A stretch of 64,000 nucleotides of DNA from Schizochytrium sp. TIO01 (GCA_004764695.1 SMSO01000010.1:1-64000); one strand, 5' to 3'; shown: positions 14,617-23,718, counted from the stretch's first letter. Notes: generated by a model from the letters alone, not told the origin. Made by a program: numbers and translations.

Positions 14617-15606
14617 ATGTCCTTCAATGCTTCAGAAATCGAAGAACGTCTGAGGAATGCAGGTTTGATTATGCCCCACGAGAAAATGCTTGTTTCTATG
14701 TCAAACTTGTCTGACTTCCTTAAATCAGTCGTTGTTCGCCACCAATCAGCAGTAGCTCTAATTCCGTGCCGCTTGAATGTCGCATTTTTTCATGCAGAAC
14801 CAACAGCGCGTATGCTGCATGATGTCATTTTTATCCGAGGGTCAATTCGCATGGAGGCAGAGAACACTCGCAGTAGAAAAAGCCCTTTACCTGTCTGTGT
14901 AGTTCGTCTAGGACCCACACGGAATGAACCTGCAAAGGCCCACTTCTTCAGTACGAGCGAGGCACCCGATGTTATGGTGAAAAATTGGGGCGGAGCAGCC
15001 TCATTCGCATTTTTAATCATGCGTGAAACACCGCCTACAATCGAAAGTGATAGAGAAGCCATTTCACCTTCTGCAAGCGAAACGCCAAACTCCTACTCAG
15101 CATGCATGACAGGAAGTGGAGACCAAGTTATTGAAACCCATCCTAAGCTTTACAGTAAACTCAACGAGCTCTTTCAGTTCGACTCAGACCCCTGCCCTGT
15201 CTTCCCCAAAGAAGATGCAATGGTAACTTCCTGGGGTAAACGAGCATACGTAAATGCACCTTTTAGCTATGCAGCTGGTTTTGCAGCTAGAGCAGCCACA
15301 TTAGCCGAAGAAGAAGGAACAATTACTGTGATGCTTGCACCTGCTCGCACAGGAACATTTTGGGTCAGACACCTTTCTCAAAGCGGAATGCTCCGTGCTG
15401 TTGTTTCTCTTTATGGACATGTTCCCTTCAAAGGGCATAAAAATGGAATGATGCACGCGCTCATGCTCCTTATTATCGCACCTCCCACCATGGGAGACAC
15501 CCAAACACTCTTCCTTACCTGGGACCCTAATATTACAGACGCTCGACGCAAAACAAAAATGAGGGACACCTTCCCTCAGGCACTTAGCTCGTTGCTTCAG
15601 TTGTAG
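14617..15606 (+). CDS. Dam-like (phage type) adenine methyltransferase-fold protein
   Basis: The second half of this 329-aa protein follows phage-type DNA N6-adenine methyltransferases: LFQFDSDPCP (DPCP at 191-194), W-K-YVNAPFS (211-217) in place of the usual (N/D)PP(Y/F)S catalytic loop, a helix, ITVMLAPARTGTFW (about 236-249) and a later hydrophobic strand (MHALMLLIIAP). In typical enzymes the loop reads NPPYS or DPPY; Ala for the first Pro leaves Asn and the aromatic in place, so activity is possible but not certain. The first 150 residues are unfamiliar and may bind DNA or dimerise. It could mark viral DNA or be a structural descendant of such an enzyme. Its last 23 bp overlap the convergent gene at 15584. 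Confidence 0.58.
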   Translation: MSFNASEIEERLRNAGLIMPHEKMLVSMSNLSDFLKSVVVRHQSAVALIPCRLNVAFFHAEPTARMLHDVIFIRGSIRMEAENTRSRKSPLPVCVVRLGPTRNEPAKAHFFSTSEAPDVMVKNWGGAASFAFLIMRETPPTIESDREAISPSASETPNSYSACMTGSGDQVIETHPKLYSKLNELFQFDSDPCPVFPKEDAMVTSWGKRAYVNAPFSYAAGFAARAATLAEEEGTITVMLAPARTGTFWVRHLSQSGMLRAVVSLYGHVPFKGHKNGMMHALMLLIIAPPTMGDTQTLFLTWDPNITDARRKTKMRDTFPQALSSLLQL

Positions 15607-15955
15607 TGGTCGAGTCAACGAGCTTGGACCAAGGAAATTTTGCGTCTTCAGCACTGCGCAACAAAGTGAGACTGGAGTTCAACGTAACTAGATGAAACAA
15701 AGTTGTGGCAGTCTGAGAGGATAGCGGCGACTGTTTGTATTTATCCTGGTCCCCCCTAACCGCGTGCTTGATAAGACGTGCAATTGCAATAGCTCCTTCA
15801 AACATAACAAAGACTCCTTGGATTCCTACCATTAATTGAATCACAGATTTGACCTCTTCACCTTGCAACATATGAGTAAACACAAGCGTACTCATTAGCA
15901 CAAGTAGCATCGAGTATGCTACAAAAGACATTCGAAGAACAAATAAATGAATCAT
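15584..15955 (-). CDS. Small membrane protein, two predicted membrane segments
   Basis: The ATG at 15955 gives 123 aa with membrane segments at about 3-28 and 38-60 and a Ser/Thr-rich tail. The frame is open another 35 codons upstream, with plausible coding-like residues but no ATG, and would overlap the end of the gene at 16024. A non-ATG or spliced start cannot be excluded. It is transcribed in the same direction as the membrane gene upstream, suggesting a shared transcript. No family is recognised. Confidence 0.55.
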   Translation of the reverse strand: MIHLFVLRMSFVAYSMLLVLMSTLVFTHMLQGEEVKSVIQLMVGIQGVFVMFEGAIAIARLIKHAVRGDQDKYKQSPLSSQTATTLFHLVTLNSSLTLLRSAEDAKFPWSKLVDSTTTTEATS

Positions 15956-16023
15956 TTTACCGGAAATTAATTGAGAGAGCACACGAAAGCTATTCTTACG
16001 AGGTGCACCGAAAAAAAAGTTTC

Positions 16024-16644
16024 TTAAGAGGGAGAAGGCAAAGCAAGAGGACGAGGACAAGTAACAGACTCTAATTGCTCCAAGGCTTCACTACAGAGCT
16101 CACTTGGACACCTGTTTGCCATGCATGCTCGCACAGGATCAAAAACACGATACAACTCACCACGGAGGCGGGCCGCTGCACCAACGTCCTCTGCTTTACA
16201 AGCCGCAAGATACTGTTTATAAATATCTGTACGCCTCATACCCTTCTCAAAACCAAAAGTCTCGCAGACGCTAAGAGTCGTGCGATTATTGATCAATTTG
16301 TAATGCCGGAAGAAACCATCCAAATTGTCCATAAGTAAAAGACCCACTAAGATAGATAAAAGCAAACGAATGTGGAGATCACCCCACAGTAGTGAATAAA
16401 GAAGCAATCCTGCTCCTATAGAAATGCTCAGTTGAATCGGAAAAACGATAGACCAAAAGGATAGGTAGTCACGATTAACCTGCACTAAACCCATCGCAAT
16501 GAAACCAGCTAGGATCAGCAAGGAACCAAGAGTAGCCTGGTTTACACGATCAGCAAACCATGGCGATAAACCAACTTGCTGAGATCGCGAAGAATGCCCA
16601 AACAGATTCCCAGATCTTCCGCGAGTTAAAAGATCAATAGACAT
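16024..16644 (-). CDS. Membrane protein, three predicted segments and a Cys-containing C-terminal half
   Basis: This 206-aa protein starts at the ATG at 16644. Hydrophobic segments at about 37-56, 61-86 and 91-108 are followed by a soluble half with six cysteines, including CMANRCPSELC. Paired cysteines outside a membrane domain would be candidates for the local sulfhydryl oxidase. It lies head-on with the next gene's stop only 36 bp away. No known family was recognised; a virion membrane protein is the inference. Confidence 0.6.
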   Translation of the reverse strand: MSIDLLTRGRSGNLFGHSSRSQQVGLSPWFADRVNQATLGSLLILAGFIAMGLVQVNRDYLSFWSIVFPIQLSISIGAGLLLYSLLWGDLHIRLLLSILVGLLLMDNLDGFFRHYKLINNRTTLSVCETFGFEKGMRRTDIYKQYLAACKAEDVGAAARLRGELYRVFDPVRACMANRCPSELCSEALEQLESVTCPRPLALPSPS

Positions 16645-16680
16645 ACTTTAAATGCTTTACTTACAAACTCTAAAAAACGT

Positions 16681-18078
16681 TCAAGGAGAAGTCTCCAAGC
16701 CATCGGCCTCGGGTTCGTCGTTCGCATCTGACTCTCCCTCTGGTGCTCTCTTCTCTTTGGAAACCACTTCAATCATCTCATTCCAATCCTTTTCCAATGA
16801 CCCAGTGTGTTTCTTGACTACAGTGTCCCGCACCGAATTCTTTAGATTGTTCTTAAATAGCATATATGCATTATAAACACCCGAACAAATAGAATCGTCA
16901 GAGGCAAAATCAAAATGAGGTGGAAATAGACCAGGCAATTTGTAACCCATGTAATCTTGAATAAGTTCCTCAGCGTCAAACGAATTACTTTCCGGGAGGT
17001 AATACTTTCTTATAAATGCCATCCGCTGTGTCTTGCTTTTATCGCGACGGTTCGTGGAGCGATAATGAAACGGACGGGGGTTCATACCTTTGTAATCCAA
17101 AAACGAGAACACCTTATTTGCTCGGTTCTTCTCAACCATAACCCTTTTTATAGCACTGTGAAGATCCTCCTTGTTTGATTCAGAACTCTTCTCTTCTGAA
17201 TTCACAGAAATCGCATTGGAGGATGAAGAGGCCGGGACTGTGAGTGGTGTCGTGCTATGGTCTGCCGTTTCTGGTTCTGCGATCTCATCTTCTGGTTCTG
17301 ACTGATACATGGGAGAGGCGCCACCATCACTCTCATTAGCTACTATAAAGGGGTCTTCGTCTGTGGTACGAAACTCGGACCTCTCCGAGGACCTCCCGGT
17401 ACTTCCACGGGCCATAGGTGTTTTGAACCTTGGATCTGTATCATTGCGTGGAAAAGGTGATAATCTGCGATCTCTTTGGTGAAAACGCGATTTCTTTGCT
17501 GAGCTTGAACGTCTAGGAAATCTTTCATCAAAATCTCGCGAATAATCTCTTTCTTCAGACTGAGATTCACGAAACTCACGTAACATAGTTTGCTTCAGTT
17601 CACCCAACATTCGCTTGAAAACATTCATTTCCTTCTCTATCTGAGAGATCTTTTCATCAAATCTATCTTCAAAACCTTCAAAAGCTTTCAACATATTAAA
17701 ATTCACAGAGGATTGACGCTTAGTGAATTTTGCAACCTCTTCTTTGAGTTCATTCATAAATTTGGTCCTAGATTCCAGATCCTGTTTATAAAAACATTGT
17801 AGGTCATCACTTTTTACATCAAAGCGGACATTTCTATTGTCATCTGGTTCAACTCTTCTTTTCTTATGATTTAAAAGAGAAATTCCAACAGAATTTTGTG
17901 GAATTTCAATAGCGCCGGAATCCACCTTACTGGTTTCATGTTGAGACTCCAAAGCGGGCTCAGGGTCCCCCGAGACTTTATTTAAGTCAAAACCTTCAAT
18001 TGAATCTAATTCTGCAGAAATTTTTGCTTGGCTTCTAACTGTCGTGGGTGTTTCCCCCGCATAGTTCGTTGATGCCAT
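16681..18078 (-). CDS. Unknown 465-aa protein: coiled coil, disordered middle, conserved-looking C-terminal domain
   Basis: The ATG is at 18078. Residues 1-75 are disordered and acidic. Residues about 85-165 form a heptad-like coiled coil (LESRTKFMNELKEEVAKF and onward). Residues about 175-300 are Arg/Ser/Asp-rich and disordered. Residues about 310-445 look folded, with VFSFLDYKGMNPRPFHY, FIRKYYLPES and ELIQDYMGYKLPGLFPPHF; the rest is acidic. The domain was not recognised. An RS-like middle plus coiled coil would suit a scaffold or nucleic-acid-associated protein. Confidence 0.6.
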   Translation of the reverse strand: MASTNYAGETPTTVRSQAKISAELDSIEGFDLNKVSGDPEPALESQHETSKVDSGAIEIPQNSVGISLLNHKKRRVEPDDNRNVRFDVKSDDLQCFYKQDLESRTKFMNELKEEVAKFTKRQSSVNFNMLKAFEGFEDRFDEKISQIEKEMNVFKRMLGELKQTMLREFRESQSEERDYSRDFDERFPRRSSSAKKSRFHQRDRRLSPFPRNDTDPRFKTPMARGSTGRSSERSEFRTTDEDPFIVANESDGGASPMYQSEPEDEIAEPETADHSTTPLTVPASSSSNAISVNSEEKSSESNKEDLHSAIKRVMVEKNRANKVFSFLDYKGMNPRPFHYRSTNRRDKSKTQRMAFIRKYYLPESNSFDAEELIQDYMGYKLPGLFPPHFDFASDDSICSGVYNAYMLFKNNLKNSVRDTVVKKHTGSLEKDWNEMIEVVSKEKRAPEGESDANDEPEADGLETSP

Positions 18079-18194
18079 GGTCGCGACTGGCTAGACTGTG
18101 GCACCCCCCCAAATGCGCTAGACAGCTTGCAGCTTGTATCCTCGTATACTATTTATTCTCTGTATTCGAGTTTTACTCATCGTCTTGTATCTAA

Positions 18195-18665
18195 TTAATT
18201 CTCTGCTTAAGTTTTCATAACAAAAAGCGCAGACTCATAAAAGCTTTAAAAACATTTGAAAATGACCCAACTAAACCACAAGTAGCCTTAATTATAGAAG
18301 ACGATGCACAGTGGTTAAAAGGAAGAAGTCACAATGAACAAATCGAGAATCTTTTAAAGGACACTTCATGGTCAGTTTGTTTACTGTCCTGCAACGGGAA
18401 AGCGAAAAAAAAGAATAATTTAACAAGTTTTGCCACTCAGTGCCTCACGGCTTCTGCGTATTTGATACGCCTAAATTATGCACCAACCTTAAGAAATTTC
18501 TGGGAGGAAGCTCATAAAAGAAAACCCTTTCAACCAATTGATGTTACCTGGTTTGAATTAATGAAAAACGACCCTGACCAATGGGTTCTATCTAGACCCA
18601 AACTTGTTAAACAGCGAGCTTCTTATTCAGACATTCAAAAAGGTTATGTAGACTATGGAGTTTAA
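18195..18665 (+). pseudogene. 5'-truncated family-25-type glycosyltransferase
   Basis: A frame open from 18195 to the stop at 18665 has no ATG before its conserved core, so the annotated part starts without its N-terminal 80-100 residues. What remains reads VALIIEDDAQWL (the EDD metal/sugar site of GT25/LPS-type transferases), a long middle, FATQCLTASAYLIR, FQPIDVTWFELM and QRASYSDIQKGYVDYGV. The last two are hallmarks of the GT25-like enzymes of large algal and protist DNA viruses, which decorate capsid proteins. The 116 bp before 18195 have stops in this frame and no recognisable continuation in the others. Loss of the N-terminus makes this a likely remnant, unless an upstream exon or non-ATG start is used. 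Confidence 0.72.
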
Positions 18666-18788
18666 TTTAATTCTTTTTTAATGAGAGTTTTCTTTCATTT
18701 AATTCAATGAACAAAAAAGGTTCTAGCTAGACCGAGATTTTGGAAATAAAATGAATAAGAATATCTCATGAAATAAACAAAAAGATAA

Positions 18789-19769
18789 ATGGAAAACAAA
18801 TGGAAAGTCCATTGGATCGTCGGGGGTGTCTCATGTGGAATTGGCCTTAGCACACTTGTCGCTGGTCAAATTTTTGTAAACTCATCCGAATCGCGCTCAC
18901 TTAGTAGTGCTACAGTAGCAGCAACAACGACTCCATCTGGCACGACAACGGCGGCAAGCACAACTACAGTGGCAAGCACGACAACAGTGGCAAGCACAAC
19001 AACCGCAGTAAGCACAACACAAACTCCCACAACAACTGCTTCTACAACCACCACAGTGCCCGTCACAGAACCAACAGCTCCTACCGCCCCTGATTGCTTT
19101 GAAGTGGACTCTAGTTTGACTATTTGTTCCGGTGATATTTATAAAATTAAACAAAGCGGTGAAAACAGGTTTGTTGAATTTGAAAGCTCGTGGTACAGCG
19201 GCAGTGATAACATCTTTAATGGGAGACGATTTCGCAATATTCTAATGGTCTATGATAGCTCAGGGGCCAATAAATCGACACGACTCTGGCAAGTTGAAGC
19301 GAGGTCAAATGCTTCAAGTACTAAAGAATTCTACTTTACCGCCGCCAATGTGGGTTACATGGAATTTGCTTCATATCAAAGCAGTGTCCTCGGTTATGTA
19401 CCCGAAGACGGTGGAAACAAAGGCTCGGCCCTTAAACTCACCAAAGTAACCGGTGGTTATCATATCACAAACGTAGACAACGGCAAGAAATTAGCAGCGA
19501 CATCAGGGCTTTACGGCCAGGGACTCTATGCACAAGACCTAGCTAGCCCTATGCCTACTTATAATGTCTTTGAAATGATACCAATTTCTCAAGTCTCGCG
19601 AGACGGATCGGACGGCACTAGTACACAGCAAACGAATTCAAATAAAACATCAGGATGGGTTCTTACAATTGCTGGTGCTAGTTTGTTTCTTTTTGGGCTT
19701 GCTATTTTGATACATGCTGGTATCGCGAAACAAAAAGAAAATAAACTAAATCTCGAAGTAAATACTTAA
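18789..19769 (+). CDS. Stalked surface protein, paralog 3
   Basis: This 326-aa member has a first membrane segment (about 8-27) followed by ESRSL, a Thr-rich stalk (about 38-95) and an ectodomain opening with C-x9-C-SGD-YKIK. Its later part holds YHITNVDNGKKLAATSG, the kind of segment seen in ricin-type beta-trefoil repeats ('..I.N..SGK.L...'), and ends NVFEMIP-SQVSRDG. A second membrane segment (about 288-310) and a basic tail follow. It resembles the 3279 member most closely in the C-x9-C region. It stands alone between a pseudogene and convergent membrane genes, so the family is scattered rather than in one array. Confidence 0.75.
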   Translation: MENKWKVHWIVGGVSCGIGLSTLVAGQIFVNSSESRSLSSATVAATTTPSGTTTAASTTTVASTTTVASTTTAVSTTQTPTTTASTTTTVPVTEPTAPTAPDCFEVDSSLTICSGDIYKIKQSGENRFVEFESSWYSGSDNIFNGRRFRNILMVYDSSGANKSTRLWQVEARSNASSTKEFYFTAANVGYMEFASYQSSVLGYVPEDGGNKGSALKLTKVTGGYHITNVDNGKKLAATSGLYGQGLYAQDLASPMPTYNVFEMIPISQVSRDGSDGTSTQQTNSNKTSGWVLTIAGASLFLFGLAILIHAGIAKQKENKLNLEVNT

Positions 19770-19776
19770 TTTTACA

Positions 19777-19800
19777 TGCGAAGTGTTTTAAAACCTCGCA
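19777..19800. terminator. Imperfect palindrome after the third stalked gene
   Basis: TGCGAAGTGTTTTAAAACCTCGCA begins 8 bp after the stop codon. Its ends (TGCGA and TCGCA) and its centre (GTTTTAAAAC) are self-complementary, with 2-3 mismatched bases between. It lies between convergent genes. It is a candidate transcript-end hairpin. Confidence 0.45.
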
Positions 19801-19844
19801 CGGCTCAAAATCAGAAAACAGATGTTTCGTTGAAAGTGCATTTA

Positions 19845-20069
19845 TCACTTAGAATCATCCAAAGCTTTAAAGAAAAACGAAGACAACATTACAACACCAA
19901 GTACACCTCCGAAACCCAGAAAGACAGCAGCCACCCAAGCCAAAAATAAGAATACAGCTAAAACGATTAAAGTAAACACTATTTGAACGATTACTGCCAA
20001 ACCGAATTTGATTCTGTTGCGTTTGCCTGGAACTTGTGGAGCGTCGTTTAGCGAAATTAGTTCGGTCAT
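19845..20069 (-). CDS. 74-aa membrane protein
   Basis: The ATG is at 20069. A polar 22-residue N-terminus (MTELISLNDAPQVPGKRNRIKF) precedes a long hydrophobic region (about 23-68), enough for two membrane passes with a Gly-rich turn between. The tail is KALDDSK. Small double-pass proteins of this kind are typical inner-membrane virion components of nucleocytoviruses, but no family was recognised. It is followed in the same direction by nothing and preceded by the hydrophobic gene at 20133, 63 bp away. Confidence 0.6.
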   Translation of the reverse strand: MTELISLNDAPQVPGKRNRIKFGLAVIVQIVFTLIVLAVFLFLAWVAAVFLGFGGVLGVVMLSSFFFKALDDSK

Positions 20070-20130
20070 GTTTGTTTTTACCTTCTAAACATAAAAAATA
20101 ATAAAATGGGTTGTTCAAATAACAGGTACA

Positions 20131-20163
20131 TACTATGTACTAGGGGTGATATAGTACATAGTA
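20131..20163. terminator. Perfect 12-bp stem hairpin at the end of the polytopic membrane gene
   Basis: TACTATGTACTA (20131-20142) and TAGTACATAGTA (20152-20163) are exact reverse complements with a 9-nt loop (GGGGTGATA). The stop codon of the minus-strand gene (20133-20135) lies within the stem, so the hairpin would form at the very end of that mRNA. Outer bases (GGTACA and TACC) extend the symmetry. A 3'-end hairpin signal is the simplest reading. Confidence 0.6.
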
Positions 20164-21005
20164 CCTACTGCGGCTAAAGCAGGAGCAACGCGCGCGAGAA
20201 GAGCTGCATCCTTCGGAAGTGGCACACTGTTGAGAAACAGCAAAGAGAGTGCGAGCAATGCGGCGTCGCGGTAACCAATGGTTGCAAGCAGTGCTGAGAC
20301 AGCGATGACCGCCAAGAGCTTCTTCAGTTCGGGTCGTTCGCGATTGACGATGAGCAATCCAACATCCAGAATTGCCAGAGGTGCGAGGGCTGCAAAAGCC
20401 ACAATTCTTCGCAAATCGTCATCATGCGGGCGAGTGCTGACCAGTGCAGAAGCTACAATGCTGCCAAACAAGACCGCTGTAAGCAGGGGGGTGTTTGCAG
20501 TATTAGGACGCACTGGCGGAAATGCAAAATAGATGGCGATAGCTAGAAAAGCAAGAGTTCCAACCAAAGAAAAGGGCGTCTGTACAAGAACCGCAAGACC
20601 TGAAGTGAATGAGGGGCCTGTATTCAAAGCGAGAGAACCATGCAAGCCCTTGCCTAGTGAATGAATCACCATACAGAGCAAACAGATCAATAATGCAAGT
20701 ATACCGTAGTGTAAATAGGGCAGCCGTTCTTTCATGTATGGAGGTATAGCTAAACGGATGACACCCTGGCGAAAGATAATTGCGACTGTAAAGAGCATGA
20801 CCAGTGCAACCAGTCCACCCGTGGGGCCCCCTGTTGCTGGTTTGTCCTTTGCTCTGATCGGATGTGCTTCATTATCACTCTGGGAGAGTGTCCCAGTGAA
20901 AAAACTAAATACGAAAGCCAGGGAAGCGAGCAGTGTTAATTCAGGCGAGAGGGAACTGACCACCTTGTTCAATTGCTCGGTGTGTTGCGCAATTTTCTCT
21001 TTCAT
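20133..21005 (-). CDS. Polytopic membrane protein, about seven segments
   Basis: This 290-aa protein starts at the ATG at 21005. Hydrophobic stretches occur at about 22-40, 60-80, 97-117, 134-160, 172-192, 203-222 and 228-256, with short polar loops and one longer loop (about 40-60, charged and Gly-rich). No transporter or receptor signature was recognised. The gene is one of a run of minus-strand genes (24297 to 19845) that are mostly membrane or virion-like. An integral component of an internal virion membrane is plausible. Confidence 0.65.
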   Translation of the reverse strand: MKEKIAQHTEQLNKVVSSLSPELTLLASLAFVFSFFTGTLSQSDNEAHPIRAKDKPATGGPTGGLVALVMLFTVAIIFRQGVIRLAIPPYMKERLPYLHYGILALLICLLCMVIHSLGKGLHGSLALNTGPSFTSGLAVLVQTPFSLVGTLAFLAIAIYFAFPPVRPNTANTPLLTAVLFGSIVASALVSTRPHDDDLRRIVAFAALAPLAILDVGLLIVNRERPELKKLLAVIAVSALLATIGYRDAALLALSLLFLNSVPLPKDAALLARVAPALAAVGTMYYITPST

Positions 21006-21064
21006 AATTGGTTAAATGTTTGTGATCCTCAATTGATTTACTTATTAATGATTACAGAGGGTTT

Positions 21065-22882
21065 TTATTTTGCAAGTTCAAGGAATCGGAGACCTCCGGT
21101 CACCTTTGCTTCAAATGTCTGCCAGGATGGCAATAAATAGTCAAGGGTGGTACCCGATCCCCTAGGAGCACAAAAATTGGCATCTGTGTACTGAGAGAGA
21201 CAGTTGGGATCAGAGAAGCGACTGTCAATTGAGTTGAGGAGCCTGACATACTCACCACGCAAGTCTCGGAAAGTAAGGTTCATTTTAGATAGCGGTGCTG
21301 GCGTTTGCATAGGAGCGTAGACCATGCTCTGCAAGACACTCATAGGAATCGCACCTGTTGCATTAGCGGCTATTTCTGCCTGTAGCACGCTTGTATTAAA
21401 ACCAAGGCGGGACATGTCATTTAAGCGTGCAAATTCATAAGTTAAAAGACCGCCTGAGCCGTAGAGCTTTTCGACAAGGTTAAGAAATTCTGTTTTGATG
21501 GCTGCATCTGTTTCTTCTTTCTTATCTTTTGAAACGTAGTAGAGCCCGCACGTGAAACGTGTTTCCTCATCCATATAAGCAAGCCAAGGAGAGGTCAATT
21601 TAAGTAATGCAGACACTTCTGGGGAAGCAGAACCCTGCAGCGGGATCAATTCTGGGGTCGTTCGATAAACATTGAAGACTGCGGTGCGCAAAAATTGGCG
21701 GAACAGCGTCGGTTGTACAATTAAAGGCAAAAGCTTGATGTTATCTAACGTCTGGAAGTTGCGAATTTGGTCTACGACGGGTAAACTGCTGGTCCCCACA
21801 GCGCCCATGTGCCTAATGAGCAATTTAAAGGTGTCAGCGTGAATGATAAAGCCGTGGTTACGCAGCATTTGCACTCTACCTGAATAAAGACCATTCTTAG
21901 GCGTAAATGCAAATGGTTTGGCTTGTTGAAGTGCCTGGTCAACTCTTGTGCGATACTGTAAGTCTGGAATTGTGACGAAGGGTAACATCAATGTATGCAC
22001 AAGCTGAAAGAAGGCTCCTGCTTGAACTCGTTTCTGTGCGTCATCCATTTGCTGAAAGTAACCTTCCTTCCAGCCAAAATGCGACTGGATTTTAGCAGCA
22101 AAGCTGATGGCCTTACTTCCCGTGTAAGCGCCAAAAGTCCCGAATTTAGTTAGATACTCCATGGAAGGGCCGGCAAAGGTGCTCATGTAATTCAATCCAC
22201 CCAGTACAGCACCCTGCAGGAAATCGTTTGCCCAGCTTGTGAAAAACCACGCACTCTTAGGCACTGTGGCATTCCAAAGAGCTGCCTCAGCATAAATACC
22301 AGCGCGAGAAGCGGTGTTTTCACCAATGTGAGAGCCATCGAAGGGCTCAAAAGAGGGCACAGGTGGGCTCTGGTCAGAGCCATCAAAGTTGTAGGTTGTG
22401 AAAGGCCTATTTTCTGGGTTTTGTGCAGAGTTTCTGAGTGAGAAGTAAGTGCTATAAACATCATTTGAAAAGATTTCTTCTCCTTTGATTTCCTTTGCAA
22501 TGCGCATGGTTGTATCAACCACCTCGTGGATTGCTGTGACAATCAGATTAAAGATGGATGCCAGCACGGTAAGGTAAACCAATAGAGCTGCAATATAAAT
22601 AAGCACAGGAATGAACGTTCCAGGCAGCTCTCTTGCAATTACCCGAGAAGCCTGGAAAAAGTAGCTACTGATCAGATTAGCAAGAGTGAGCATGACGCAA
22701 AGCTCTACGAGTCCACCGAAGATTTGGCCGGCTATCTTAAGCTTGTCTTCAGGACGAAAACAGTCATTCATGGCCTTGCAAGCAGCTATGATAGAGGAGG
22801 CAAGAATAAGACGACAGAGAAGCCGCAATGAAGATTTAATTGTTTCTGTTACTGAGAGCATTAGAGAAGTCTGCGAGGGCAT
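21065..22882 (-). CDS. 605-aa membrane-anchored protein, large C-terminal domain
   Basis: The ATG is at 22882. The first 125 residues hold three to four hydrophobic segments (about 17-36, 47-72, 86-118). About 480 mainly soluble residues follow, with no recognised domain. Stretches such as WKEGYFQQMDDAQKRVQAGAF, FRTYNF-like aromatic segments and repeated LP..QIRNFQTLDNIKLLP blocks look folded rather than disordered. Its first 47 bp overlap the end of the gene at 22836 in another frame, so the two are probably expressed together. Size and architecture suit a major virion membrane protein. Confidence 0.65.
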   Translation of the reverse strand: MPSQTSLMLSVTETIKSSLRLLCRLILASSIIAACKAMNDCFRPEDKLKIAGQIFGGLVELCVMLTLANLISSYFFQASRVIARELPGTFIPVLIYIAALLVYLTVLASIFNLIVTAIHEVVDTTMRIAKEIKGEEIFSNDVYSTYFSLRNSAQNPENRPFTTYNFDGSDQSPPVPSFEPFDGSHIGENTASRAGIYAEAALWNATVPKSAWFFTSWANDFLQGAVLGGLNYMSTFAGPSMEYLTKFGTFGAYTGSKAISFAAKIQSHFGWKEGYFQQMDDAQKRVQAGAFFQLVHTLMLPFVTIPDLQYRTRVDQALQQAKPFAFTPKNGLYSGRVQMLRNHGFIIHADTFKLLIRHMGAVGTSSLPVVDQIRNFQTLDNIKLLPLIVQPTLFRQFLRTAVFNVYRTTPELIPLQGSASPEVSALLKLTSPWLAYMDEETRFTCGLYYVSKDKKEETDAAIKTEFLNLVEKLYGSGGLLTYEFARLNDMSRLGFNTSVLQAEIAANATGAIPMSVLQSMVYAPMQTPAPLSKMNLTFRDLRGEYVRLLNSIDSRFSDPNCLSQYTDANFCAPRGSGTTLDYLLPSWQTFEAKVTGGLRFLELAK

Positions 22883-23651
22883 TTAACTGTCTTTCTGTGA
22901 GTCTTTCACTTTCAGGGCCCGAGAATATTTCCACGTAGTTTTTGACCTTTCGGATTTGCGGAGTAGTTGCCTCTTTGTCTTCCTGGATGTTTACAGGCTC
23001 AAAGTCGTTTTCGTCGTCGCTTTCGCTTTCGTTTTCGCTTTCGCTTTCACATTTACTGATGCCTTCTTCCTCTTCAAGCTCAATGAGCTTTTCAGCGAGG
23101 ATGGTTGCAAGAATTCCTTCATCAATCGGAGTAGCTGCGCGAGCTCGTCGATGCGCTTCCTGAATCAAATGTAAACGCAAACTGAATGCAGAGCCGTCGC
23201 CTTTGTAGGTATTATCTTCCACCACCACGGGTTCACCCTCTTCTGCTTGTTTCTGGAAAGCTTCGTAATCCTGCGCATACTTTTTAAGAAGCTGTGAGGT
23301 CAAGCCGGTATAATTAAAGTTTGTAATTGTGACCGAGCCACTTTCGCTACTCTGTGACCCTTCATCGTCCTCATGAATAGTTTCGGGGAGACTATGGCGG
23401 TGTGAATTCTTAGAAGTTTTAGAGCCGGTTCGTTTCTTTTTGCTGCTACTGCCTCTGCTGCTTCTGCTGCTTTTGCTGCTTTTGTCGACCTCGTCACTTT
23501 GCTCAAGGTGCTCTTCATTATCACCAAGCGGAGGGGCATCCGAACTGGCAGATTTTCGACTATCAAAAGCCATGGCCATGCTGAAAGCAAGGCTTCCCAC
23601 GCCCAGCATGAGCAGAAGACTATTTCCTGAAAATTTACTTTTGTCCAGCAT
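22836..23651 (-). CDS. Single-pass protein with Ser/Lys-rich and acidic region
   Basis: The ATG at 23651 gives 271 aa and avoids overlap with the upstream gene. An earlier in-frame ATG at 23795 would give 319 aa with an extra hydrophobic N-terminus (MALLMVVVVASHFI), but it would overlap that gene by 77 bp. Residues about 8-28 (GNSLLLMLGVGSLAFSMAMAF) form a membrane segment. Then come a Ser/Lys-rich low-complexity part, an acidic D/E/S tract (about 205-235) and a helical end that runs over the start of the 605-aa gene. The domain is not recognised. Confidence 0.6.
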   Translation of the reverse strand: MLDKSKFSGNSLLLMLGVGSLAFSMAMAFDSRKSASSDAPPLGDNEEHLEQSDEVDKSSKSSRSSRGSSSKKKRTGSKTSKNSHRHSLPETIHEDDEGSQSSESGSVTITNFNYTGLTSQLLKKYAQDYEAFQKQAEEGEPVVVEDNTYKGDGSAFSLRLHLIQEAHRRARAATPIDEGILATILAEKLIELEEEEGISKCESESENESESDDENDFEPVNIQEDKEATTPQIRKVKNYVEIFSGPESERLTERQLNALADFSNALSNRNN

Positions 23652-23718
23652 GTTTGGCAATACAACAATTGTTTTTTGATTTAATTGGGAGACAGCGAAA
23701 AAATTATTCTGATGTTTT

